Source: an uncultured bacterium
Lineage (GTDB): Bacteria; Verrucomicrobiota; Lentisphaeria; Oligosphaerales; Oligosphaeraceae
NCBI GenBank assembly: GCA_902783355.1
Contig: CACZQQ010000383.1
Span: 1-5,347, forward strand
Direction: 5' to 3'
Length of the DNA: 5,347 bases
Part shown: one piece after another, positions 1 to 5,347 of the stretch
Numbering within the stretch: position 1 is the stretch's first letter
How the letters are laid out: every line of letters starts with the position of its first letter
Made by a program: the position numbers and the translations under genes
The notes under the pieces: model-generated
Told to the model about the DNA's origin: nothing
The model's database searches: none
The model's input: the letters and a program-made list of their open reading frames with translations, nothing else

Positions 1-2
1 AG

Positions 3-2558
3 GCGGACCCCGCGCTGCAATTCGCCATCTCCGCCGGCGCGCCCGCACGCGGCCACCGTCTTGAAGGCGCCCTGGGACGCACCGCAGGCGAAGCCGTCGG
101 CTTCTACGACCTCACGCCCGGAACACTTCATCTTATTTATAATCAACAGGATATGACTTCAAACTATGCATTGGAGTTCACGGACGCCGCATTTGAGATT
201 GCACGCCGCCCGCTGGAAATCACCATCGACGACTGCACCAAGCGCTTCGGCGAGGCGGACCCGGATTTCGCGTGGCGCCTCACCGGCGGCGCGCTGCTCG
301 ACGGCGACACCGTGCAGGGACATCCCGTGCGCGGCGCAGGCGAGGAGCCCGGCACCTACGCCCTCCTGGGCGGCCTTCTGCAGCTTCCCGCCTACTACGA
401 CCTCACCATCGTGGAGGGCACGCTGACCATTCTCGCCTCGCGCCTCACATTGACGGACGGCACGTTGCAGCTGGCGGAACTCCACTATGGCGACGCCCTG
501 GACGGCGCGACGCAGATCGCGGGCGACGTCCGCTCCGAGGCCACCGGCGAAACCGTCCACGGCACCTTCCATTGGGAGGAGGACGGCGCCTTCCCGGAGG
601 CCGGCAGCCATGAGATGACGTGGCGTTTCATTCCAGACGACGACGGGCGCTTCAGCCCGCTGGACGGCACCGCCACGTTGGAGGTCCGCCCCGCCACGTT
701 GACCGTCGGCGTGCAGGACGCCCTCCGCGAATACGGCGTGGAGAACCCCGCCTTCGTCCTCACCTACGAGGGCTTTGTGCGCAACGAGGGGCAGGAGGTA
801 CTGGAAACGTTGCCGACAGCGGAATGTGAAGCCATAACTACTTCATTACCAAATAGTTATAAGATATCCACCTCCGGCGGTGCCGCCAAGAACTACGCCT
901 TCGCCTACCGTGAGGGGACGCTCACGGTCACGAAGGCCACGCCGCGCCTGGACGACGGCGCCGAGGTCGCCGCCGCCTCGCCGCTCACCTATGGACAGCG
1001 CCTCCGCGAAACCGCTCCCGCGGCCGACTTCAAGACGCCGAACGGAGAAAGCATGGAGGGCACGCTGGAATGGGCCACGCCCGCCCTCTTCCCCGACACC
1101 GCCACCACGCAGGCCGAATGGCGCTTCACGCCCGACGACACGGCGCGCTACGCCACGCTCGAAGGCACATGCCCCCTCCAGGTCAATCCCGCGCCGCTGA
1201 CCATCCAGGCCCTCGACGCCACCTGCGCCTACGGCACCACCGCCGAACTGACCTGCGCCCTCACGGGCTTCGTCCTGGGCGAAGACGCCTCCGTCCTCCT
1301 GACGCAACCCGCCGTCAGCTGCGAGGCGGACGCGCATTCCCCCGTCGGCGAATACGTCCTCCATGTCTCCGGCGCCACCGCCGACAACTATGAAATCACG
1401 CATCTGGACGGCACGCTGACCATCACCGCAGCCGCCCTCGCCGACGAAGGCCGCCCCGTCGCCGCCGCCAACGCCATCACCTACGGACAGCCCCTGCGGG
1501 ACATCGCCCTGGCGGGAACCGTCGTCCGCGCCGACGGGCTGGACGCGCTGGCCATCGGCGGCACGCTGCAATGGGAGGAGCCGGAGCGGATTCCCGCCGT
1601 CGCCGAGGAGACCGCCGCGTGGCGCTTCGTTCCCGACGACGCCGTCAACTACGCCGAGCTGCACGGCCGCGCCCGCATCGAGGTCGCCCCCGCGCCGCTC
1701 ACCGTCCGCGTCCAGAACGCCTCGCGCGCCTACGGCGACGCGAATCCCGCCTTCACCTGCGAAATCGCGGGCTTCGTCAATGGCGACACGGAGGCCTGCC
1801 TGACCGCGCGGCCCGCCGTCGCCACGGAGGCGACCCCAACCAGCCCCGTCGGTCCGTATGCGCTCTGCGCCAGCGGCGGCGCCGCCGCCAACTACCGCTT
1901 CGCCTACGAGAACGCCGTGCTGACCGTCACGCGGCGCCCGCTGGCCATCCAGGCGCAAAACGCCTCCAAGCTGCGCGGCGACGGCGACCCGCCCCTGACC
2001 TACGCCGTCGGCGGAAGCGGCCTCGCCAACGGCGATCTCATCGGCGGCCAGCTTGCGCGCGAACAGGGCGAAGACGCCGGACGCTACGCCATCCTGCAGG
2101 GCTCCCTGCAAGTCAGCGACAACTACGAGATGAGCTTTGAGACGGCGTGGTTCGAAATCCGCACCATCGCGCTCCGGACGGCCGAGGTCTCCTGCGCCCC
2201 CGCCTACGCCGGCCTCCACGACCCCAACGACAGCGCCCTCCTCACAGGCGTATTCTATGACAATGAAAGCGGCGAAGCCGTCGGCGGCACCCTCGCCTGG
2301 GCGGATTCCCCCTGGACGCCCGACGGTCCAGGCGACTACACGCGCCCATGGACCTTCACGCCCCACTCGCCCCACTACCCGCAGACGGCTGGCACCGTCC
2401 TCTTCCGCTACATCAAGCCCGCCATCACCATCGCCCTGCAGGAGGCCGTCATCACCTACGGCGACGAAGTGCCCGCCCCCGAATGGACGCTGGTGGAGGG
2501 GACCCTGCTGCGCGCGGAGGACGCCTCCCTCGCCATCACCGTCGGCGTGGAGGAGTAA
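3..2558 (+). CDS. MBG/Ig-like repeat surface protein, 5'-truncated by window edge and ended by in-frame TAA
   Basis: This is the N-terminal part of a very large, probably secreted or surface-exposed repeat protein. The frame is open from base 3 and the residues before the first ATG (153) already form an MBG-type unit, so that ATG is internal and the true start, with any signal peptide, lies to the left. About ten Ig-like units follow each other, with recurring YGD, GxY, NYxF and GTLTV landmarks of MBG domains and, in alternate units, TYGQ, GTLxW and WRFxPDD. No catalytic motif or transmembrane segment is visible. Such repeat strings usually act as stalks or adhesive arrays outside the cell; that role is inferred from the family. 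The frame stops at TAA 2556-2558 in the middle of a repeat unit and resumes in the same frame, so this is probably the front half of a broken gene continuing to 3986. Two AT-rich patches (near 123-175 and 823-870) differ sharply in composition from the rest. Confidence 0.85.
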   Translation, partial: ADPALQFAISAGAPARGHRLEGALGRTAGEAVGFYDLTPGTLHLIYNQQDMTSNYALEFTDAAFEIARRPLEITIDDCTKRFGEADPDFAWRLTGGALLDGDTVQGHPVRGAGEEPGTYALLGGLLQLPAYYDLTIVEGTLTILASRLTLTDGTLQLAELHYGDALDGATQIAGDVRSEATGETVHGTFHWEEDGAFPEAGSHEMTWRFIPDDDGRFSPLDGTATLEVRPATLTVGVQDALREYGVENPAFVLTYEGFVRNEGQEVLETLPTAECEAITTSLPNSYKISTSGGAAKNYAFAYREGTLTVTKATPRLDDGAEVAAASPLTYGQRLRETAPAADFKTPNGESMEGTLEWATPALFPDTATTQAEWRFTPDDTARYATLEGTCPLQVNPAPLTIQALDATCAYGTTAELTCALTGFVLGEDASVLLTQPAVSCEADAHSPVGEYVLHVSGATADNYEITHLDGTLTITAAALADEGRPVAAANAITYGQPLRDIALAGTVVRADGLDALAIGGTLQWEEPERIPAVAEETAAWRFVPDDAVNYAELHGRARIEVAPAPLTVRVQNASRAYGDANPAFTCEIAGFVNGDTEACLTARPAVATEATPTSPVGPYALCASGGAAANYRFAYENAVLTVTRRPLAIQAQNASKLRGDGDPPLTYAVGGSGLANGDLIGGQLAREQGEDAGRYAILQGSLQVSDNYEMSFETAWFEIRTIALRTAEVSCAPAYAGLHDPNDSALLTGVFYDNESGEAVGGTLAWADSPWTPDGPGDYTRPWTFTPHSPHYPQTAGTVLFRYIKPAITIALQEAVITYGDEVPAPEWTLVEGTLLRAEDASLAITVGVEE
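2556..2558 (+). other. In-frame TAA interrupting a repeat unit (nonsense change)
   Basis: The TAA follows GTG GAG GAG and is followed in frame by GAC GGC ACC GCA GGA CGG TAC TAC AAT ATG. Reading through it gives an A-class unit at 2412-2654 of 81 positions, the same length as the intact A-class unit at 1686-1928. The YGD near position 16 and the Y at position 70 line up without a gap. The stop falls at position 49, in what should be a loop ahead of the GxY strand. No frameshift is needed, so one base substitution (for example from GAA, CAA, AAA, TCA or TTA) explains it. Sequencing error, readthrough or recoding cannot be excluded from one sequence. Confidence 0.85.
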
Positions 2559-2585
2559 GACGGCACCGCAGGACGGTACTACAAT

Positions 2586-3986
2586 ATGTACCTGACGGGC
2601 GGCCCGCTCACGGAGCGCTACGAGGTGACCGCGCTTCCCGCGCGCCTGGGCGTCAGGAAGAAGGACCTGTGGATCGTCGTCGAGAGCAGCCGCTACACGA
2701 AGACCTACGGCGACGAGGAGCCTGTCGTCAAGTGGCTTCTCGCCGAAGACCGCGATGGCGCGAAGCCGCTCCCGCTGGAAGGCGGCGACTATCTCGTGAC
2801 GGGCGGCTTCCTGCGGAACGACCTGGGGCGCAGGGAGCCGGCCGGCGACCGCCGCATCCCCGACGACTTCGCCTGCAGCAACCCCAACTACACCCTGCGC
2901 TTCACGCGCACGCCCTACCTGACCGTCAATCCGTATGTCCTCAACACCGTGATCCCCAGCTACGAAAGGAGCTCGCTCGAGGAGGACCCCGTCTTCGCCG
3001 TCGACACCACGCAGGCAACCCTCCTCTTCGAAGACGACGCCCCCGTGGTCTCGCCTGAAATCCCCTGGACATACGACATGCGGCCGCCGGGCATCTACCT
3101 GATCCCGCTGAACAACTCCGACACGGGCAACCCGAACTACCGATGGGACACCTCCGCCTACGGCACGCTGCGCATCTGGAACGACAATGTCCTCTGCCTC
3201 ACGAACCAGGTCGAGAGAGCCTACGTCTCGCCCCTGTACAACGACGTGCGCGACCACTTCGAGATGACATTCACCGACTGCTATGCCGCCGCCCCCTACA
3301 CCCTCCCCTTCAGGGCGGACGGCGCCATCACGATTGACCTGGAGACGGCCGTCAAATACACGCGCCCCGGCGGACGCGTCCTGATCCCCTGCGGCCCCAA
3401 CGACGTGAAGGTGACGGCCTCCAGCAACAGCGTGACCATCGACAGGAACATCACCATCCAGCGCGTCTTCCTGCCCGGCTACAACGAGGCCACCGCCGGC
3501 AAGGCCATCCTCAAGGACAACCTCCGGATCGCGGACGGCGTCGTCTGCAATCTCGTCGACATCAACCTGGACGGCGCCATCGAGCTGCAAGGCGAGACTT
3601 CGGCGCTGGTCATGAAGCGCACCACCGTCCGCAACACCTACCCCGTCACCTGCAGCGGCAATTTCGGCGCCATCGACCTTTCGGACGGATGCGTCCTTGG
3701 CCCATGCCTTGTCGGCCTGAGGCTCCAGGCGCCTGACGGCGCGCCGCCTGTCAACGGGATCGTCTCCATCCGCGACACCGCCTTCGCCTTCCAGTACATA
3801 AACGACACGCAGAACCGCTTCATCACGTGCCGCAACAACTACCTCCAGAGCGAAAACGGCGTCATCTGGCTGGAGGGCTGCACCTTCAATGGCGCGCCCA
3901 TCGCCGACGACTTCTCCGGACTCCAGTCGTACTTCGGCGATTCGACCGAATTCGACGAGACCGACATCCTCTTCCAGGCCAGATAG
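2586..3986 (+). CDS. C-terminal half of the same repeat protein: MBG-like units plus parallel beta-helix
   Basis: This 466-codon ORF lies in the same frame as the ORF ending at 2558, with only nine sense codons between the TAA and this ATG. Residues 1-23 are the back half of the repeat unit cut by that stop. Residues about 24-114 are a C-class MBG-like unit with a YGDEEP motif, and about 115-198 an A-like unit (PGIY, NPNYRW, GTLRI). Residues about 248-440 look like a right-handed parallel beta-helix: LETAVKYTRPGGRVLIP followed by short strand-turn rungs such as SVTIDRNITIQ. The end has no LPXTG, PEP-CTERM, hydrophobic anchor or other sorting tail that I recognise. The ATG has only a weak AGGA 12 bases upstream and no signal peptide follows, so an independent protein starting here would stay in the cytoplasm. 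I take it as the tail of the upstream gene, not a separate gene. It ends at TAG, 44 bases from the convergent reductase. Confidence 0.75.
   Translation: MYLTGGPLTERYEVTALPARLGVRKKDLWIVVESSRYTKTYGDEEPVVKWLLAEDRDGAKPLPLEGGDYLVTGGFLRNDLGRREPAGDRRIPDDFACSNPNYTLRFTRTPYLTVNPYVLNTVIPSYERSSLEEDPVFAVDTTQATLLFEDDAPVVSPEIPWTYDMRPPGIYLIPLNNSDTGNPNYRWDTSAYGTLRIWNDNVLCLTNQVERAYVSPLYNDVRDHFEMTFTDCYAAAPYTLPFRADGAITIDLETAVKYTRPGGRVLIPCGPNDVKVTASSNSVTIDRNITIQRVFLPGYNEATAGKAILKDNLRIADGVVCNLVDINLDGAIELQGETSALVMKRTTVRNTYPVTCSGNFGAIDLSDGCVLGPCLVGLRLQAPDGAPPVNGIVSIRDTAFAFQYINDTQNRFITCRNNYLQSENGVIWLEGCTFNGAPIADDFSGLQSYFGDSTEFDETDILFQAR
3180..3983 (+). other. Probable right-handed parallel beta-helix domain (C-terminal)
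   Basis: After the last Ig-like unit the repeat landmarks vanish. A linker (residues about 199-247 of the 2586 ORF) leads into a segment with the usual opening of secreted beta-helix or polymorphic-outer-membrane-type domains: a helical stretch (LETAVKYT), a PGGRVLIP turn-strand, then a VTIDRNITIQ strand. Further rungs have alternating hydrophobic residues and N, D or G turns (about 311-440). No pectate-lyase or polysaccharide-lyase active site is recognisable, so enzymatic activity cannot be claimed; binding or a purely structural role is equally possible. The call rests on pattern only and would need structure prediction to confirm. Confidence 0.55.
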
Positions 3987-4002
3987 CCATGGAGGGACCG
4001 CC

Positions 4003-4030
4003 GCCCGTGCCGGCGCAAGTCGGCATGGGC
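4003..4030 (+). terminator. 12-bp hairpin with GCAA loop in the convergent gap
   Basis: Left arm 4003-4014 pairs with right arm 4019-4030 over 12 base pairs, around the loop GCAA (4015-4018). Two pairs (4007/4026 and 4013/4020) are G-U wobbles in RNA read from the + strand; the - strand transcript would have A-C mismatches there. The loop is GNRA type only on the + strand. The structure therefore favours termination of the repeat-protein gene, whose TAG ends at 3986. It fills most of the 44-base space between the two stop codons and abuts the reductase stop at 4031. No U-run follows on either strand, so it is not a classic intrinsic terminator; it may work as a U-less terminator or an mRNA 3'-end stabiliser. 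Confidence 0.55.
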
Positions 4031-5209
4031 CTATGCGAACTCTTTGGCGAGCTGCTGCATGAACGACGGAATCTGGATCTGCTGCGGGCACTTCTTCAGG
4101 CAGGCTCCGCAGGAGACGCAGGCGGCGGCGCGCGCCTTCTCCTGCATCGCGTCGTAGACCATTCTGGCGTGGAAGGAGGGCTGGCCGGCCCTGAGCTGGT
4201 TGAGCAGCCCCAGGTTGCGCGGAATGTCCACGCCCTTGGGGCACGGCGAGCAGTAGCGGCAGCCCGTGCAGGGCACCGCCCCCGACTTGCGGTAGGCCGC
4301 CAGCGCCGACGCGACGACCGCGCGCTCCGGCTCCGTCAGCGGCGCCAGCGGCGAAAAGGTCTTCAGGTTGTCCTCAATCTGCTCCATCGACGACATGCCC
4401 GACAGCACGATCTGGACCCCGGGCAGGCTTGCGGCGAAGCGCAGCCCCCATGAGGCGACGCTGGCGGCGGGATCCGCCTGCCTGAAGATCTCCGCCGCCT
4501 CAGGCGTCAGCCTGACCAGCGTGCCGCCCTTGAGCGGCTCCATCACGGAGACGGGGATGCCCCGTTTCTCAAGCACCTCGTACTGCTCCGCCGAACGGCA
4601 CAGCTCCCAGTCCAGGTAGTTCAGCTGGATCTGCACAAGGTCCCACGGATACGCCGCGGCAATCTTCTCCAGGGTCTCCGGCTCGCCGTGGAAGGAGAAG
4701 CCGATGCGGCGGATCTTCCCCTCGGCCTGCATCCGCTTCATGAAGTCGAGCGTCCCCCACGCCTGCGCCTGCTCCCAGTGCCGCTCGTTGAGCCAATGGA
4801 GGAAATAGAAGTCGAAGTAGCCCGCCTTCGTGCGAGCGAGCTGCTCCTTGAAGATGCGCTCGTTGTCCTCCGCGCCGTGCATCATGGCGATGGGCATCTT
4901 GCTTGTCAGGAAGTAGCTCTCCCGCGGATATCTGGTAAGGGCCTGGCCGACAAAGCGCTCGCTGTCGCCGTCGTGGTACATGTAGGCGGTGTCGAAGTAG
5001 TTGCAGCCCGCCGCCATCGCCCTGGCGACCATCGCCTCCGCCGCCGCGCGGTCAATCCTGCCGTCCTTCTGCGGCAGCCGCATGAGGCCGAAGCCAAGGC
5101 GCGGCAGGCTCAATCCCGTGTTCCCGCAAAGGCGACGCGACACCTGCGCCGCCGCCCCGACGGCACGCGCGCCCCCGACGATGCTCTCCTTCCTCTCGCT
5201 TCCTGTCAT
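4031..5209 (-). CDS. Aldo/keto reductase with C-terminal 4Fe-4S ferredoxin-like domain
   Basis: This complete 392-residue protein is a cytoplasmic NAD(P)H-type oxidoreductase with an AKR TIM barrel (about 30-290) fused to a double-cluster ferredoxin-like tail. The barrel opens with TGLSLPRLGFGLMRLP, and the AKR tetrad is readable as D73, Y78 (FDTAYMYH), K104 (LTSK) and H138 (FLHW). VLSGMSSMEQIEDN (about 268-281) matches the usual cofactor-side segment. The tail has C314-x2-C317-x2-C320-x2-C323-P and C364-x2-C367-x2-C370-x3-C374-P, eight cysteines fitting two 4Fe-4S clusters. Length and order match the iron-sulfur AKR family (COG1453 type). Substrate and redox partner cannot be read from sequence. 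The ATG at 5209 is preferred because AAGGAG lies 8 bases upstream; it gives an Ala/Gly-rich 22-residue extension before the barrel. A GTG at residue 23 lacks such a site. The gene is convergent with the repeat-protein gene and appears to be transcribed alone. Confidence 0.93.
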   Translation of the reverse strand: MTGSERKESIVGGARAVGAAAQVSRRLCGNTGLSLPRLGFGLMRLPQKDGRIDRAAAEAMVARAMAAGCNYFDTAYMYHDGDSERFVGQALTRYPRESYFLTSKMPIAMMHGAEDNERIFKEQLARTKAGYFDFYFLHWLNERHWEQAQAWGTLDFMKRMQAEGKIRRIGFSFHGEPETLEKIAAAYPWDLVQIQLNYLDWELCRSAEQYEVLEKRGIPVSVMEPLKGGTLVRLTPEAAEIFRQADPAASVASWGLRFAASLPGVQIVLSGMSSMEQIEDNLKTFSPLAPLTEPERAVVASALAAYRKSGAVPCTGCRYCSPCPKGVDIPRNLGLLNQLRAGQPSFHARMVYDAMQEKARAAACVSCGACLKKCPQQIQIPSFMQQLAKEFA

Positions 5210-5217
5210 CTTGGACT

Positions 5218-5223
5218 CTCCTT
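5218..5223 (-). promoter_or_regulatory. Ribosome binding site AAGGAG of the reductase
   Basis: The + strand CTCCTT here reads AAGGAG on the coding strand, with 8 bases between it and the ATG ending at 5209. This near-consensus site at ideal spacing decides the start codon of the reductase. Confidence 0.85.
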
Positions 5224-5259
5224 GCCTAGAAGGCTTCCGCGGCGGGACGCGAAGGCCGC

Positions 5260-5269
5260 GCCACGTGGC
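5260..5269. promoter_or_regulatory. 10-bp perfect palindrome GCCACGTGGC in reductase leader
   Basis: The palindrome is centred between 5264 and 5265, downstream of the possible -10 element and about 50 bases upstream of the reductase start. Its position would suit an operator for a dimeric regulator. In DNA this GC-rich short palindromes arise by chance, so the regulatory reading is tentative. The rest of 5210-5347 holds no gene that I can support. Confidence 0.2.
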
Positions 5270-5289
5270 CGCACCGCCGACTTGGCCCT

Positions 5290-5295
5290 AATATA
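5290..5295 (-). promoter_or_regulatory. Possible -10 element for the reductase
   Basis: The coding strand reads TATATT here, five of six matches to TATAAT. It sits in the only AT-rich spot (CCTAATATAACC on the + strand) of a very GC-rich intergenic stretch and would give a leader of about 70-75 bases. No -35 hexamer is seen at 15-19 bases upstream. The spot is nearly symmetrical (TATAAC at 5292-5297 on the + strand), so a promoter reading rightwards out of the window is also possible. Confidence 0.3.
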
Positions 5296-5347
5296 ACCCG
5301 GCTTGCCAGGGCCTCCGCCCGCGCCGCGCAAAACCGCGCACGCCCCC

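Larger units (their letters stand above)
3..3179 (+). repeat. Tandem array of about 13 Ig-like units in three classes (A, B, C)
   Basis: By landmark motifs I place the units at about: C 3-200, C 201-431, B 432-686, A 687-929, B 930-1184, A 1185-1424, B 1425-1685, A 1686-1928, C 1929-2159, B 2160-2411, A 2412-2654 (contains the TAA), C 2655-2927, A-like 2928-3179. A units carry YGDxNPAF, then SPVGxY, then NYxF and GTLTV. C units carry GD, GxLxR, GExxGxYAI and NYxxxF, ending FEI or LTV. B units carry TYGQxL, GTLxW, WRFxPDD and GxxxxxV. The WRF motifs of the first three B units start at 621, 1119 and 1620, a B+A period of about 500 bases. The repeats match at protein level rather than as near-identical DNA, and units after 2412 are the most diverged. 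A and C fit the MBG domain family; B resembles Ig-like units that often neighbour it. Boundaries are good to a few residues. Confidence 0.8.

Noticed and set aside
138..153. Perfect TATAAT (138-143) followed by an ATG at 153, resembling a promoter and gene start
   Set aside because: The sequence before the ATG is in-frame coding for the front of an MBG-type unit whose remainder follows the ATG, there is no -35 hexamer, and AGGA lies only one base from the ATG. The motif reflects the AT-rich island, not a start.
2412..2654. Frameshift as the cause of the split
   Set aside because: Both halves are in the same frame and the read-through unit has exactly the expected length, so no insertion or deletion is required.
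3..3179. CRISPR array or short DNA direct repeats
   Set aside because: The periodicity is about 230-260 bases per unit, is coding, and is conserved at protein rather than DNA level, with no short identical repeats separated by unique spacers.
846..4244. Antisense ORF of 1132 codons on the - strand, overlapping the repeat gene and the end of the reductase
   Set aside because: Its translation is a low-complexity Gly/Val/Arg/Asp-rich string with no domain pattern. It crosses the boundary between two well-supported genes on opposite strands. Long open antisense frames are expected in GC-rich genes with strong third-position GC.
4569..5296. Overlapping ORFs inside and opposite the reductase (such as 4688-5296 on the + strand)
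   Set aside because: The reductase frame has clear catalytic and cysteine motifs over its full length; the alternative frames give Arg/Pro/Ala-rich strings with no motif.

Overview
The window is GC-rich bacterial DNA, roughly two thirds G+C by eye outside a few AT-rich patches. It holds two convergent transcription units. The left three quarters (3-3986, + strand) is one giant repeat-rich surface or secreted protein that begins before the window. The right quarter (4031-5209, - strand) is a complete aldo/keto reductase with a C-terminal ferredoxin-like module. A repeat-rich surface protein next to an iron-sulfur oxidoreductase suits an anaerobic or gut-associated bacterium. A PVC-group member such as Verrucomicrobiota, Lentisphaerota or Kiritimatiellota is my guess from style alone, with low confidence.

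Region 3-3179 encodes a string of about 13 Ig-like beta-sandwich units of about 77-91 residues. They fall into three classes: two MBG-type variants (A and C here) and a third class (B) with a TYGQ...GTLxW...WRFxPDD pattern. The order is C-C-B-A-B-A-B-A-C-B-A-C-A. Region 3180-3983 encodes a likely right-handed parallel beta-helix, which ends the protein without a visible anchor or sorting tail.

The main oddity is a single in-frame TAA at 2556-2558, inside the fourth A-class unit. The same reading frame continues directly on the other side. The interrupted unit is exactly as long (81 positions, counting the stop as one) as the intact A-class unit at 1686-1928. The two + strand ORFs (3-2558 and 2586-3986) are therefore best read as halves of one gene split by a point nonsense change, a sequencing error, or much less likely readthrough or recoding.

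The two units meet tail to tail across a 44-base gap. Most of that gap is a 12-bp hairpin with a GCAA loop, probably the terminator of the surface-protein gene. Right of 5209 is about 138 bases of noncoding DNA holding the reductase's strong ribosome binding site, a 10-bp palindrome and a possible -10 element. I see no RNA genes, mobile elements, CRISPR arrays or phage genes. The two units show no evident functional link.
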